Shown piece after piece: positions 11,808-23,300 of a stretch of 64,000 nucleotides of DNA (position 1 is its first letter; each line of letters opens with the position of its first letter). The DNA is from Dipetalonema caudispina (taxonomy: Eukaryota; Nematoda; Chromadorea; Rhabditida; Onchocercidae): assembly GCA_013365325.1 (NCBI GenBank), contig JABVXV010000004.1, positions 186,001 through 250,000 of the forward strand, written 5' to 3'. The position numbers and the translations under genes are program-made. The notes beneath the pieces were generated by a model. The model worked only from the letters and a program-made list of their open reading frames with translations, ran no database searches and had not been told where the DNA came from.

Positions 11808-11994
11808 GAACGGAATGGGAAAGCGGAGATGTTTAGTTGACATCTTTAGATTAGCATGGGAATTAGCAAGCATTGAAATTAATCTTCAGGTGATGAATCA
11901 TTGACAATTTTTACAATTTATTGCTATTTGATTATATGACATAATTCTTTATAATAATTGGTTTAGTTAAGAATGATTTTCGGTTTCCCGACAA
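11791..11994 (-). repeat. Right arm of 204-bp inverted repeat
   Basis: Reverse complement of 10046-10249. The inner end overlaps the last few codons of the gag remnant, so both arms carry a short piece of gag 3' coding sequence plus the sequence beyond it. The outer end reads CGGTTTCCCGACAA. Confidence 0.9.
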
Positions 11995-14600
11995 AGTATT
12001 TAGAAAATACTTTATTTCCTTCGAATTCTTCGTACATTCGGCAACGACTTATCAGTTCCATTTCTCTAAAAAGAATGCTTTTCATTTACCGAAAAGAAGT
12101 ATTTCTTCTGTGACATCCAATAAAAACTAAACACATTAACAAAAGCACAGTCTAGCTAGAAAGATTTGACCATGTTAGCATTCCATTTAATTATAGTAAC
12201 CGTTGGATATTATATGTTTTGCCATATAACCTTCTACTTCTATGGAAAGTTTGATGTATATGTTTTACTTCTTATTTCCCGCAGTAAAGTGAAATGAAAA
12301 AGCAAGCAACCATAAGTAATCGAAATACAAAGTTGTTTTCTGAAGAAAGGATATCTTCACCTATTTACATCTATACCATTAATTTTCTCGATATTATCAG
12401 CATTGCCACTTTTTTCTTCATAGAATTTCTACAGCATTTAGAATCTTTTATACACATCCCATTTCACATGTGGAGATTTTTGATTTCTGAGAAGTAATTT
12501 CTTGTCCTTTTTCTTTCCTATTTGTTATTTGCAGAGATACTTTTTAAGTAGTGCAGTTCTATTTGATACTCTCTTATAATGTTCAAGAAACTGTGAACCT
12601 TCCCAATTTTATTCAATGAATTTTATAACCAAACAAGTAGACCGAAAATGTGGTAGAACTATGAATTCAGTACTCGAATTATCCAATATAGATCTCTTCA
12701 CAAACTGATAAACATCATCTCTTCGTGAATCAGAGAATATTGAATGACATCTTTTCCATATTACGAGAAAATGAAGTTTCCCGGCGAGAATGATATGAGA
12801 ATTTCAATAAGGTTTCACCAGTTCTGTCTCATATAAATAAGGTACCAAATGGGATGATATCTGACAAGTGAAAATTCAGGCAAGGTCTATTCTTAATATA
12901 GCTATGATAAGAAAATGATATTTATTGCTTGATGATTGTTACATCAAAGATGTTGATGGAAAAGAAACGAAAGTCAAATTAACTACCATTCAATTCGATG
13001 ATACTGCAATACGATAGGACGAAATCGAGAGAAAGGGAGGGTGATGCCAGCATATTATGGTTAATTTGCATAGCAAAAAAGTGACAGTTAAAACCACAAT
13101 TCCATCACTAATGCTGATCTTGATAACAAAAAGCCTCGGAAAAATTGATGTTAGATGTTCATTCAAATGAAGGAGACAACAGTGAAAGAAAATGAAAATG
13201 GAACAACGAGCTATTAATGAAGCATTAATCATTACAGATTAGTTTACTTCAAACATTCTTCGACATTTTAGATCTTCGCAAATTCTTCAGACAACTTAGC
13301 CAACATTTCCCTGATCATTGTACATTATCTCTGATGATGCTTCTCCTCACTAAAAGAATACTTTATCCTGGATATTATTTACAGTAGGGCAATTTCAATT
13401 CAAAATTCAGGTTAAAATGAAAATTTAAAACACAAATGATGACTCTTCCTCTACGTAATGTCGCCAGAGCAAGCACCTGAAGTAGGTGAAGAATGAATAC
13501 AAATGTTGTATTCAACAGACTTCTCCTATTTTAGTTCAATCGGTGGATTGACTTTTACAGAAAGCTGTATCAGAAGTTGGTGGCATAATCATAATGAAAC
13601 ACGCTGAGTTGAATGGGAGAACATTCCTGGAGCCGTACTGATGTCAACACTTCCTAATGAGGAAGTTTGGATTCTTTGCAGTGATAGCGATAAAATGAGC
13701 AACTGGATGGAGCTAAGTTTTACCATTTAGAAAGAAACAGCACAGCATATATCAAAGAAGCAGCTATGACCAAACACATCACAGATGAATGGGAAAAAAG
13801 CGAACGCACATATGAAAAACAATAGAAACATTTACAACCCTTTTTTCTTAACTTGACACAACTGAAACAAATTCTTATAAAGAATGATGTCATAAGCCTT
13901 GTATTACTTTCCATTATAAGAACATTTTTAAAACCTTAGGAAAAAGAATAATATAAAGGACATTAATATATTGAAATTAAAACTGCAATATAAAGCATGC
14001 AAGGAAAATTAAGCCGGAAAACCAGTTACAACATATAAGCTAGAAAAATTTTACACAATAAAAATAATAAATTACGAGGGTTGTCAATATGGCTTACAGT
14101 CCTATCTTTCAGTCACTGCTCAATTGCAAGCCGTACGGAAACACTGGTTAGGAAGTTCGTAGTAAAAATGTAAATAGAAATCTCAAAAAAAAAAAAAAGA
14201 CTTTTTTGTTCCAATTCCAATAAATACTAAATTAATCTCTAGAAGGAAAGCTTTCAAATAAGTAATAAACAGCAACAGGCATACATATATGGATGGCTGT
14301 AAAATGATTCCATAATATTTCCTCAGGAAAAGATCTCAAAAGTCAAAAAAAAAAAAAAAAAATCTAATCAAAGACAGTTGGAAACAAAATCAAATTCATA
14401 GCCATGTTCATGTAATCTCAAAAGAAAGTTATGCTATATAGATTTCCTCATTTTCTTAATAATATTGATGTCCAAAACTGCGTAAAGGACTTGTTTTCGC
14501 AAGATAAAGTAACTTTCAGCATTTTTATGAGAGGAAAGGAAGCAATGGCTTCCACTGAAGTTCTTAATAAACAATTCTGGAACTACTTTTAAAAGTTAAT
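11995..14600. other. Intergenic region
   Basis: No gene is recognised. Short ATG ORFs (about 60-80 codons) on both strands have no motif. Parts of 13430-13730 are GC-richer and look like old coding sequence but have stops in every frame. Two A-runs occur at about 14187-14200 and 14346-14361. Confidence 0.5.
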
Positions 14601-17292
14601 TTATTGATTCAACAATTCCCATGCATCATCGTCCCAATCCTTTTTGGATGCTGCTTTCTTGCTGTTTATCATAGTTTTAGTTATCGTAGTTGGATCATCT
14701 TGTACGCAAGCCATTTTATTGTCGTCCAAAGAAAAATCGATCAATGGGGGTGTTTGCTAGAATGGTTATTATGAAAATTCAACTACAGGATTAGCAAACT
14801 TCTGTAATAATGGAATTACAGACCTCTCTTTTTGCCCTTGCTGATGCCTTGTTGCTGAATTGCTTTGGATTTGTTGCCGAAGTTAATTGAATGGAACTGC
14901 CTATACAATGATTTATTAATCTTGAAATGCACGCAATTCATGAAAAAAGGTAACTTCTAAGAATCTGAATATTATTAATTCCATGCTCCATTTAAACGTC
15001 AAGCTTAAAATTTGATTACTTTGTGTACTTGTTGTTTCATTCTGAGTTATTTCTGGGCTATTTCTGAAAATTTCATGAAACTGATGTGTGTAATATGACA
15101 CTGACATTGACTTGGCAAAATGATGCTTTTCATGAAAAACGAAAAATTAAAAAATCAACTAGCCGTAATCGACGAAATCGGATATGAATGAAGGTTTTGT
15201 GGGATCACATTCAACTGAATTATTTCTAAAATGCTTCAAATATGTTCTGATCATTATAAAATGCAGATATGAGTAAAATAATGTCATATCCGTGAACTCT
15301 GCTACAAAATAAAAAGTACTCACCTGCATGTTTGGTAATTGTTTGCTTGTTGCTCAAATAATCGACTATCTTGATTGTCTGGTGCAGCTAAGTCTTCATA
15401 ATCACTAAAGCGAAATAAAATTTTATACTTTGAATCCAACCGTAAAAAGCCAGGCCCATGTATTATTTAAAGACTGCAAAAAATTCTCCCATGATATTTC
15501 ATCGATAGTAAAAGTTTTCTGGAAGCGAAAATTGCCACATAGCAGAAAATTTCTGGAATAAAATAAATTAAATAATGAAAATTAATAACCTTTTTCCCGA
15601 AGCGACAAAACCTTGTAGAGATGGACTTCTGATGAAATTTGATATTCCCGTCCATGATTTGGTCCCTATTTCGGTGGCTTTCTGCGCTAAACTTCCCAAA
15701 GCTGGTTTATTCAACAATGTCCCATCTCGGACCTAAATGCCGGTAACCTTAAATAGGACAATTTAGGTCACACTTGCGCTACGTCAATAATTCTTTATGT
15801 GGCAGTTGCTTGAAATCATAAAAAATTTAGCACGGTTGGATAATGTATAAAATTTAATAAAGAAGTAAGGCTATATGGTGGATCTTTTCACTAACGCTTC
15901 CACTGAGTTCAGTAGCTTTTGCTGTTGCTTGTGAGCTGATATCTTTGGCATACAAAGCAGCGGTTGTTGCCCCCTTACTTATCATATTCCAACCCTAAAG
16001 ATTTGAGTCTAGAAAAAATTACATATAATCAATATTATTAAATTCAAAAAAACTTCGTAAAATTTTTAGGGAGTGTCTGTAGCGGTAAATAAAATGAAAT
16101 GGAATGAATTATTAAAACTTACCACAGAAAGAGATGACAAAGCACCAGACAACAATTCATTGGGTGGATCACCACTGTTCACTACAACATTACCGAAACC
16201 TTGATAGCGGCTTCCACTAAAATTTTCGATAAAATTATACTTCTTTGAAAATTTTTGTAAAAAAATCATAAGAAATATAAAATTAAAACATGATTGCTTT
16301 TAAGATCTTTCAGATAGCTCAACCGCTGAAAAAAATATAGTTTGAACTGCACTGCGGTTGATTTACAATGGAGGGTAAGCCATCACGAGGGAAACTATCA
16401 TTAAAAGGATGTTGGTACAAGTTGTTTAAAGCAAAAGATAATTACGAATTATCGTAATCAGAATGGTATGAATCGCTTCCAATCTGAGTCGTGTTTCCTC
16501 CATAATAAGTTGACAAACTATTCGAACTGCTATTTCCACTGATTTGCGAATGGGATGCTGAACTTAATGAAATGTTTGGAGTGTAATTTCTTGCTGGCGA
16601 TGTTTCGGCTAACCATTCACGACCTTCTGATTCTGTTAACACCTAGAAATAGAAGGATAAAACATATTCTCTGAAGACATATTCTCATTTATGTTAGTAT
16701 AATAATTTTGCTAAAATCACACCTTATCTCTTAAAAGAGCAGCAGCTCTCGAATTATATCTTTCTTGAAGTGACCAGTTTGATCGATAATCTGATTGACT
16801 TTTTAAAAATTCTAAGGCTTTTGTGTTGCCCCCAGCTTTCATCTTGTTCAGCTCACTATCCTTCCACTTATCCATTGTTGTAGATCTCACAAAACTACAA
16901 ATAATACGAAAAAATTACTTCAGGTCTTGAACTTTGATGTTATGCTGCACAATAAAAAAGATAATCATGATAAGTATTGATAATATAAAATTTGAATACG
17001 CATAAGTAATATAAAGAAAGACAAGAGTAAACCTGACGTGTACACCCAAACCACGATGCAAACCAGAACATTCCAAACACAGCCAGATTCCATATGTCAC
17101 ACTGGCCCACTGAGGATTACTAGCACCACATTCAAAGCAGATCTGATAAAATAATATAGTTAGCGGTGGAGAAAATTGACTTAAAACTGAAAAGAGTTTA
17201 CTTTCTGCTCCTGAAAATTAAAAAAACCTAACGTTATTTCCAGGAACAGCTCGAATGTCTCGAATGATACGTCTCGTTCGTGGACTGGCCAT
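14601..17292 (-). CDS. ADP-ribosylation factor GTPase-activating protein 1 (ArfGAP1)
   Basis: Ten exons splice in phase to 394 aa: 17292-17233, 17142-17033, 16894-16723, 16642-16446, 16216-16123, 15994-15896, 15732-15590, 15404-15324, 14896-14824, 14756-14601. ArfGAP1 stimulates GTP hydrolysis by Arf1 on Golgi membranes during COPI traffic. The N-terminal ArfGAP domain has a CX2CX16CX2C zinc finger (C22, C25, C42, C45) and the arginine finger in [10 protein letters not shown] (R50), then [12 protein letters not shown] and the conserved [13 protein letters not shown]. The middle carries GSRYQGFGN, matching the family's RYVGFGN block, and amphipathic Ser/Thr-rich stretches (ALPS-like). The protein ends [12 protein letters not shown], a WxxxxW acidic tail like that of vertebrate ArfGAP1. 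I chose the intron 1 acceptor at 17143 because the alternative would need a 22-nt intron. Exon 9 acceptor is a tandem TAG/GCAG choice; only the second keeps frame. Confidence 0.93.
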
Positions 17293-18466
17293 AATAGTTG
17301 ACTGATTCTCAGTACATCAGAATATAAAATACACAACTGATGACTAAATTTCTGTGCTCTTATTTCTGTAGCAAGTAGACTTCTTTGAATGTTCTTTCAA
17401 CGTTCGCTGCTTGCTGAAATGACAATAGAAGTAAATAAATCATACCCGTATTAGTAGATCTAGGTCAACCCAACATACTTCATTAACATTTAAAAGAAAG
17501 ATATGTCCCAAATTCTGCCATGACTTTTCGACAGACAAGTGCAGCATGTCTCCAAGTAATGGATACGACTGTACGATGATACTGATTCACGATCTATTGG
17601 AAGAGATTAGGATCATAGCAAAAATTAGCTCTGACCGAAATATCTATGACTCCATATAATTATTAGAATTATATTTTTGGAAAACTAAAAACAACGACAA
17701 AGCCTTCGGTACCACGATTCTTGAGGTCAAGTTATATCTTTAGGCTCTTTTTTCGATGAAATTTAAAAAACGTACTACAAAGAAAGACGTTGAAATTGAT
17801 GGGTAACTGGTGAGACGAACGAAGACGCAGGCAGCGAGTCAGGACACGTTCCTTCTTACTCTCTTCACGTATGCACGTGACCTTTGGGATCGTAACGAAC
17901 TCGTGCCTACGTCCAAGTATTATTGAAGCTAGCAAATGCCTGAAATAAAATCAATCAGCATAACCTAAACTAGCCAAGAGCACTCATGAAATACCTCTCT
18001 GATCATGTTTGATTTCGCAAACTGAGTACAAACCTGAGTGGAGATATTTTGATCACTGTTAATGTTTTCCAATTTTGAAGTTCAACTCTTCTTTCTCGCT
18101 TATCCAGAAAGATTTGAATGGATCATCGATCAGAGCTGATCTGATTTCTCTAATCTTTTTCATTCTCATTAAAGTCTTTGCAATCTATCAACGCAGTACT
18201 TTATTCTCTTTTTTTAAAAGGATTATTTATAGTTTTAAGAAAATTTCATGAAGGATAAGTTGTGGCACACACTCTTCTCTATGAATAGATAAATATATGT
18301 ATGAAAGTTATCAAATGAAATACAAAAAGGAATATTTAAATATTTGATAGGGAAATGTAAATTTCGTTTCTACTATAAATGTGAAAGTATAGGTTGGTAT
18401 TTGCATTTTATTAACTTGTTTGTTTTCCACTCGATAACACTACAGGAATTGAGGGACAGATTTGGT
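17293..18466. other. Divergent promoter region
   Basis: This lies between ArfGAP1 (minus) and the 223-residue protein (plus). A GC-richer patch sits at about 17800-17900. A minus-strand ORF there (17732-17935) has no recognisable motif. No other gene is seen. TACAGGAATTG just before 18467 could be a trans-splice acceptor for the plus-strand gene. Confidence 0.5.
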
Positions 18467-19138
18467 ATGTCTTGTAGCGCATCTCTCAGTTTCGTCACAG
18501 TTCTCCTTCTTCTCTATTGTTTATCATCCGCGAATAATATATCTGTGAAAGATTCCAAAAGGAAAGCAAAAGAAGAACAGTGGTTAGCAGATAGGAATCT
18601 CTTTCTAGATATTGATAATGCTCGTTCGGATACCATCGATAATATCACTGATGCTTTCGTTAACATTACGAGCAGATTGGTAAAGGCTGGTCGTCTAATG
18701 ATTGAAACTAAACGTCGCATGATTATATTCATCAATGAAGTTGGCGATATTAGTTATGATTCTAAATGGGCTGTACTGGGTTGGTTCGTTGCTATGTTTG
18801 TCTTTCCCATCGTTACGGCTGCAATTATAGCAATAATTGTCTCTTTATTCTTCCAGAATGAACTCACCAATTTGCAAATTTTTTTGCATACTCGTTGGGA
18901 TGTGGGTAATAAACCGGATATTATCACTGAATGCAAAATAAAGCAACGCCTGGGTAATTTAGCCATGCAACGTTTGTATCATAAAATGAGTCGACATCCG
19001 GAGAGATTCCTTCCCAAACAGGCGAAACGTGATCCGGAAGCGTTAATCCGTGAAAAGATTGAATTAACACAACCAAATGAAGCGAATCCCGCGGATGCAT
19101 ATGTTCCAAGACCCATAGGCACTTCATTTCCAGCATAA
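18467..19138 (+). CDS. Unrecognised single-pass membrane protein with signal peptide
   Basis: One uninterrupted exon encodes 223 aa. I place the start at 18467 because it gives a clean signal peptide (LSFVTVLLLLYCLSSAN, residues 7-23) and follows a TACAG acceptor-like site at 18440-18444; an in-frame ATG upstream would add an implausible tail. Residues 24-100 are polar, with N-glycosylation sites at N24, N59 and N66. Residues 101-129 form one strong transmembrane helix (WFVAMFVFPIVTAAIIAIIV). The remaining 94 residues are basic and then end in a Pro-rich tail (VPRPIGTSFPA). This predicts a type I protein with a cytoplasmic tail. I do not recognise the family. The lack of introns is unusual in this neighbourhood. 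Confidence 0.8.
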   Translation: MSCSASLSFVTVLLLLYCLSSANNISVKDSKRKAKEEQWLADRNLFLDIDNARSDTIDNITDAFVNITSRLVKAGRLMIETKRRMIIFINEVGDISYDSKWAVLGWFVAMFVFPIVTAAIIAIIVSLFFQNELTNLQIFLHTRWDVGNKPDIITECKIKQRLGNLAMQRLYHKMSRHPERFLPKQAKRDPEALIREKIELTQPNEANPADAYVPRPIGTSFPA

Positions 19139-19234
19139 ATTATTAAGGATTCTGGACATGAAGAAGAAATGCATATCAGAGCGCGTGATTGATAATTGCA
19201 ATATAGCAGACTATGCGTAATGCAGTAATATTAA

Positions 19235-19240
19235 AATAAA
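19235..19240 (+). terminator. Polyadenylation signal AATAAA
   Basis: A canonical AATAAA about 97 nt after the stop codon of the 223-residue membrane protein gene. Confidence 0.6.
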
Positions 19241-20379
19241 CTGTTCCCCAACATGCTCTATACTTGACAAATGGTCCTAAAGTAAAAGCTCATGGCATAA
19301 CAGGCTTGCGTTTAATAATACCTAATATGTTTTGTTCTGATTATCCAAACTTCACGACTTCTGAAGTTGTTATTTTATTCAGTTATGTATATGGTACGAT
19401 TTGTTCAAAGCAGATACTAATGCGAAGTAATTACACGGCACTGCCAATCATAGAATCGACTTACTAAATGCTGGCTAGATAAGAAACACCAATTCATTGC
19501 AGCAAACTTGTCACGAAATTTTGAAAGAGGAAATGAGTAGCAGCTAAATGCTAAAAAAAAAATTTTCAGATTTGTATTTTTCTATGCCAATTTAGATTCC
19601 TTTCCCAAATGAAAGTAAATTCTGCAAAATAAAACGAGCATGTACTTGGACGGTTGGAACAAAACTATCCCCCTGCGGTTTACAACACTAGCGTACCGGT
19701 AAGTTTTAGAAAAAGTTATAGCATAGACTTTAAGTAAGACCTGCAAATAAAAACAAATATGCTTTAATCAAACCGTCTCTAAATACCCGATTTCTACATC
19801 ATAATACAATCTTGTTTATCTCTTCTCTGCAAGATTACAAATTGAAATGGTCTCATTCTTTACAATAAATCTCAAATTTTGAATGGAGCTCTTTTATTGA
19901 AAGTACTTATGTCCTGGAAAAAAGTAAAAAGGAAAAGAAATGTACAACGGAATTAGGAAGAGCACAAACCAGTCATGATGAAAGAACTTTAAATTTTTTG
20001 AAAACAGAGAAATATGATATTAGATACAAGACAAAACTTAAAAAAATCGCAACATGAAAATGACAGCGTGGAAGCTTACAATACTTGAAATTTAAAATGA
20101 AAGTCGAGAGCTTCTTTTTTTCCAATTTACCTCGTACAGCAATATATAAAACATCAAAAAGGCATCCTGTTTTCATGAAAATATCTCAGATAGTTTTCAT
20201 TACAGCATTGTCTCTCTCTGATTTCAACCATCTAATGACAATAAGGTTCTACAAACTGAAGGAAAGACACGAAATATCCCATTCTAAAGAGTATGAGGGA
20301 TTCTCATAATTACCAATAAGTTTTAATACAAGATTTAAATAACTGAGCATACAAATAAAGTAAACAAAGGATATCAGTT
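19241..20379. other. Intergenic region between convergent genes
   Basis: No gene is seen. It holds the 3' ends of the plus-strand membrane protein gene and of the minus-strand PDPR-like gene. Short ORFs at 19264-19467 and 20085-20309 have no motif. Confidence 0.5.
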
Positions 20380-23300
20380 TCACAAAGAACTACCACTGTC
20401 TTGAGTTGGTCGATAATGATCCGGATGTTCGGAAGAAATCATGGGCAAGCTTGGTGTGAATAAATTTACTTGTACAGGGAAGAATTTGCCCGCTATGTCT
20501 AATTGATAGGTCCCATTTTTGATGTATTCAACCGTCAGCTTTTGCTTACTCTCGATATAACCAATGCATACCTAACAAAAAGACGACTTCACGACTTCAT
20601 AAATTAAATTTCAAGAAATAAAGGACCAAACAGTCTTCTATTATATATCAAGCACCTTTTAAAAACTGATTGAAGATTAATGCAAACAACTCATGATTGA
20701 GGAATAATACCTGACAATCAAGAGTATATCCATAAGCAGCCGACGTTGTACGTCCGACTGGTTCACCATATCTGTAAATCAATTCACCACCCTGTGGCCA
20801 CGGATCATGGTCTAAATCATGATTACCCACGAGTAATTGAACAAATCGTTTGCGAATACCATTTCTTTTTTGCTCCAACAATGCGTCTTTCCCAATAAAA
20901 TCTTTCTGGAATAGAATTTAACCATGAAGAAACTTACTTTTTTAAAAAAAACATAGCTCTTCTTGGGTTGCACATTTTCAAGAAAAATTTAAGCATTATA
21001 AAATATGCCAGCACATGCAGCAATGTAGAACAAACATACATTAAAATCAACACGATATGTACGTCCACACTCGAGTGGTGTTACATTCGTAGAAATATCT
21101 TGACCCCAACAAACAAAGAATTTTTCGATACGCAACTGCCTTAGAGCATAATACCTAAAACACGATCAGTAAGGAACAATAACTGGTTGGAGAATGCAAA
21201 CAACTGCTAAGCAAAAACATCGAGTAATTAAAATTTTTTCCATGACAAACCCTGCATGCATAACACCATATTCTTTCCCACCTTCCATCAAACGGTCATA
21301 AACATTTTGTACTACCTGGAAAATATTTACATTATATTTAAAGTAGTAAAAGACTATTTTGAAAAACACCTTCACAAAAAAAAATGAAAAAAAATGCTTC
21401 GCAACCAAAGGATTATCGTTATGAATGGAAAACATCTAGCTTCTCTAATTTTTGAATGCGTTCCAATAAATTTCATTTATGACTATGAATTCGAATTCAA
21501 GTTAGTACAGTATATTCTAATTTTGCAGATTATGTTTCTTAAGTCAAAAAACAAAAATAAAAAATGAGAAAACCACAAATAGGAAATGGACAACTCTTTT
21601 CCTCAGTCAACCATCAAGTAAGCTATCTTCAGGATCCTAAAAAACAACAGTCATTCTTTGAAATCGCATGAATGTGTCATTCACCTCATTCGGTATGTAC
21701 ATTTCCCACTCAAGTTCACCAGTATGGGTTAGACTTAATGCTCGAATTCCGGTAGCCATTCCAATAGCTATTTCCTGAAAACAGAAAAGAAAAATCAGAT
21801 GTTTACTGCCGTCTGAAATGGTCGAGAAGGGGTCAAAAAGAAAACTATTATTATAACAAAATTGGATTAGGTTCTTTTTGTCATTTGTTCTTTCATTAGA
21901 GTTTATTCTAAATAAATATTTACTCGTATAGAAAAAGAAGGGAAGTCGCATCTGGACATCGATTCTCCTGTGAGTTTTTCCATTAAAGCTCGTGAGCTCG
22001 GTCCAACGACATCTAATACAGTATAATGTCCGGTAACATCCTAAAAAAATTTATTTCACGTTTTGAATTTTAACAGTTTTTTTAGCTTCTTGACTTCTGC
22101 AGAATTCTGAATTTTAAATTCAAAAAATACTTTCAGAGCGAATACAAAGAAACTACTAACTCCAATGTAAACTTTATGTCCCAACTTTTTCAACCATTTC
22201 TTCAACCACAAATGGAATCGTAATTGCTGTACGGGAGGTACAATTGCGAAGAACCTGCAAATATTGTGAAGTGTAATCCTGCAATTGTTAGCACTCAGAT
22301 TAAACAGGAAGAAAGTTGTTAAAACGCGGGTTTCATAGTTTGTTACTTTAGTAATGTCTGAAAAACGCACTGATTTTCTTCCAATCTGCATATTGCACAA
22401 TCTGAGACAAAACCGCCTTGTTCATTTTGCATGCCAGTGTAAACTATAGAACCTACTGGAACATCAATATTTCCTGAACACAGGTATTGCAAAAATTTTA
22501 CCGCATCAGAACCCTGAAAGTAAAACAGAAATGACCAGTCAACACTTGATTTCAGAAGATGTGAGAAAGTAATCAGATGTTTCGAGAGACAAGTAGTTGG
22601 ACAAAAATTCACTCATTCATATTATATCTAAACATCGAAAACAGTCCACAGAACATACTTCAATGTTGAATTTGGCAAAACTGGACAGGTCAATTACTCC
22701 AACACGTTCTCTACATGCATCGTATTCACGAGCCACAAGTCTAAACCATTCCGGCCTACCAATCAGTGAAAACTGTCCACTGTAGAAACTTAGTGACGTA
22801 TCTAAAAGTCAAATTCTCTTAAAATAATTATTTTGAACAGAAAAAACTTCTGGTCTCATTTACTTACAAACTATTCTCTACATAAAGCAGTATGTCTAAA
22901 TAGTAATATTACCTACCCATAATTCTTGCAGTGAGTAAACTAAATTGCCCCAATAATGCTTCCTGAGCAAAAAAAATTTTTCAACGTAAAGTAACCTTCT
23001 GCATTTTCCTCTGCATACCACAGTGGCCTTTCGTATCCCATTACCTCACCAAATATAGCTCCAGCCTTTTTAAGTTGATGATAGATAGGAGATGTACGCA
23101 AATTCCGAGCCGTTTGGTACTGATGATATTCGTACGAATTTGTAAATAATTTAGCTAAAATAATTTAACCAGTATATCTAAATCCTTCAAGGCAGAATCG
23201 AATACTGTATGATACCTGCTACTTCAGGAACTCGTTCAATTAGATATTGTGGACTGGCGTGTAAATCAATAAATCGCGTTACTTCTTGCCGTGTAATGTC

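Noticed and set aside
10046..11994. Classic DNA transposon with terminal inverted repeats
   Set aside because: No transposase and no target-site duplication; contents are retroelement gag and LTR-like signals.
13430..13730. GC-richer stretch suspected to be decayed retroelement polymerase
   Set aside because: Stops in all frames and no reverse transcriptase or integrase motif visible.
17142..17232. A 9-nt microexon (GAGCAGAAA) in ArfGAP1 intron 1
   Set aside because: Would require a 22-nt intron on one side; skipping it matches the family spacing exactly.
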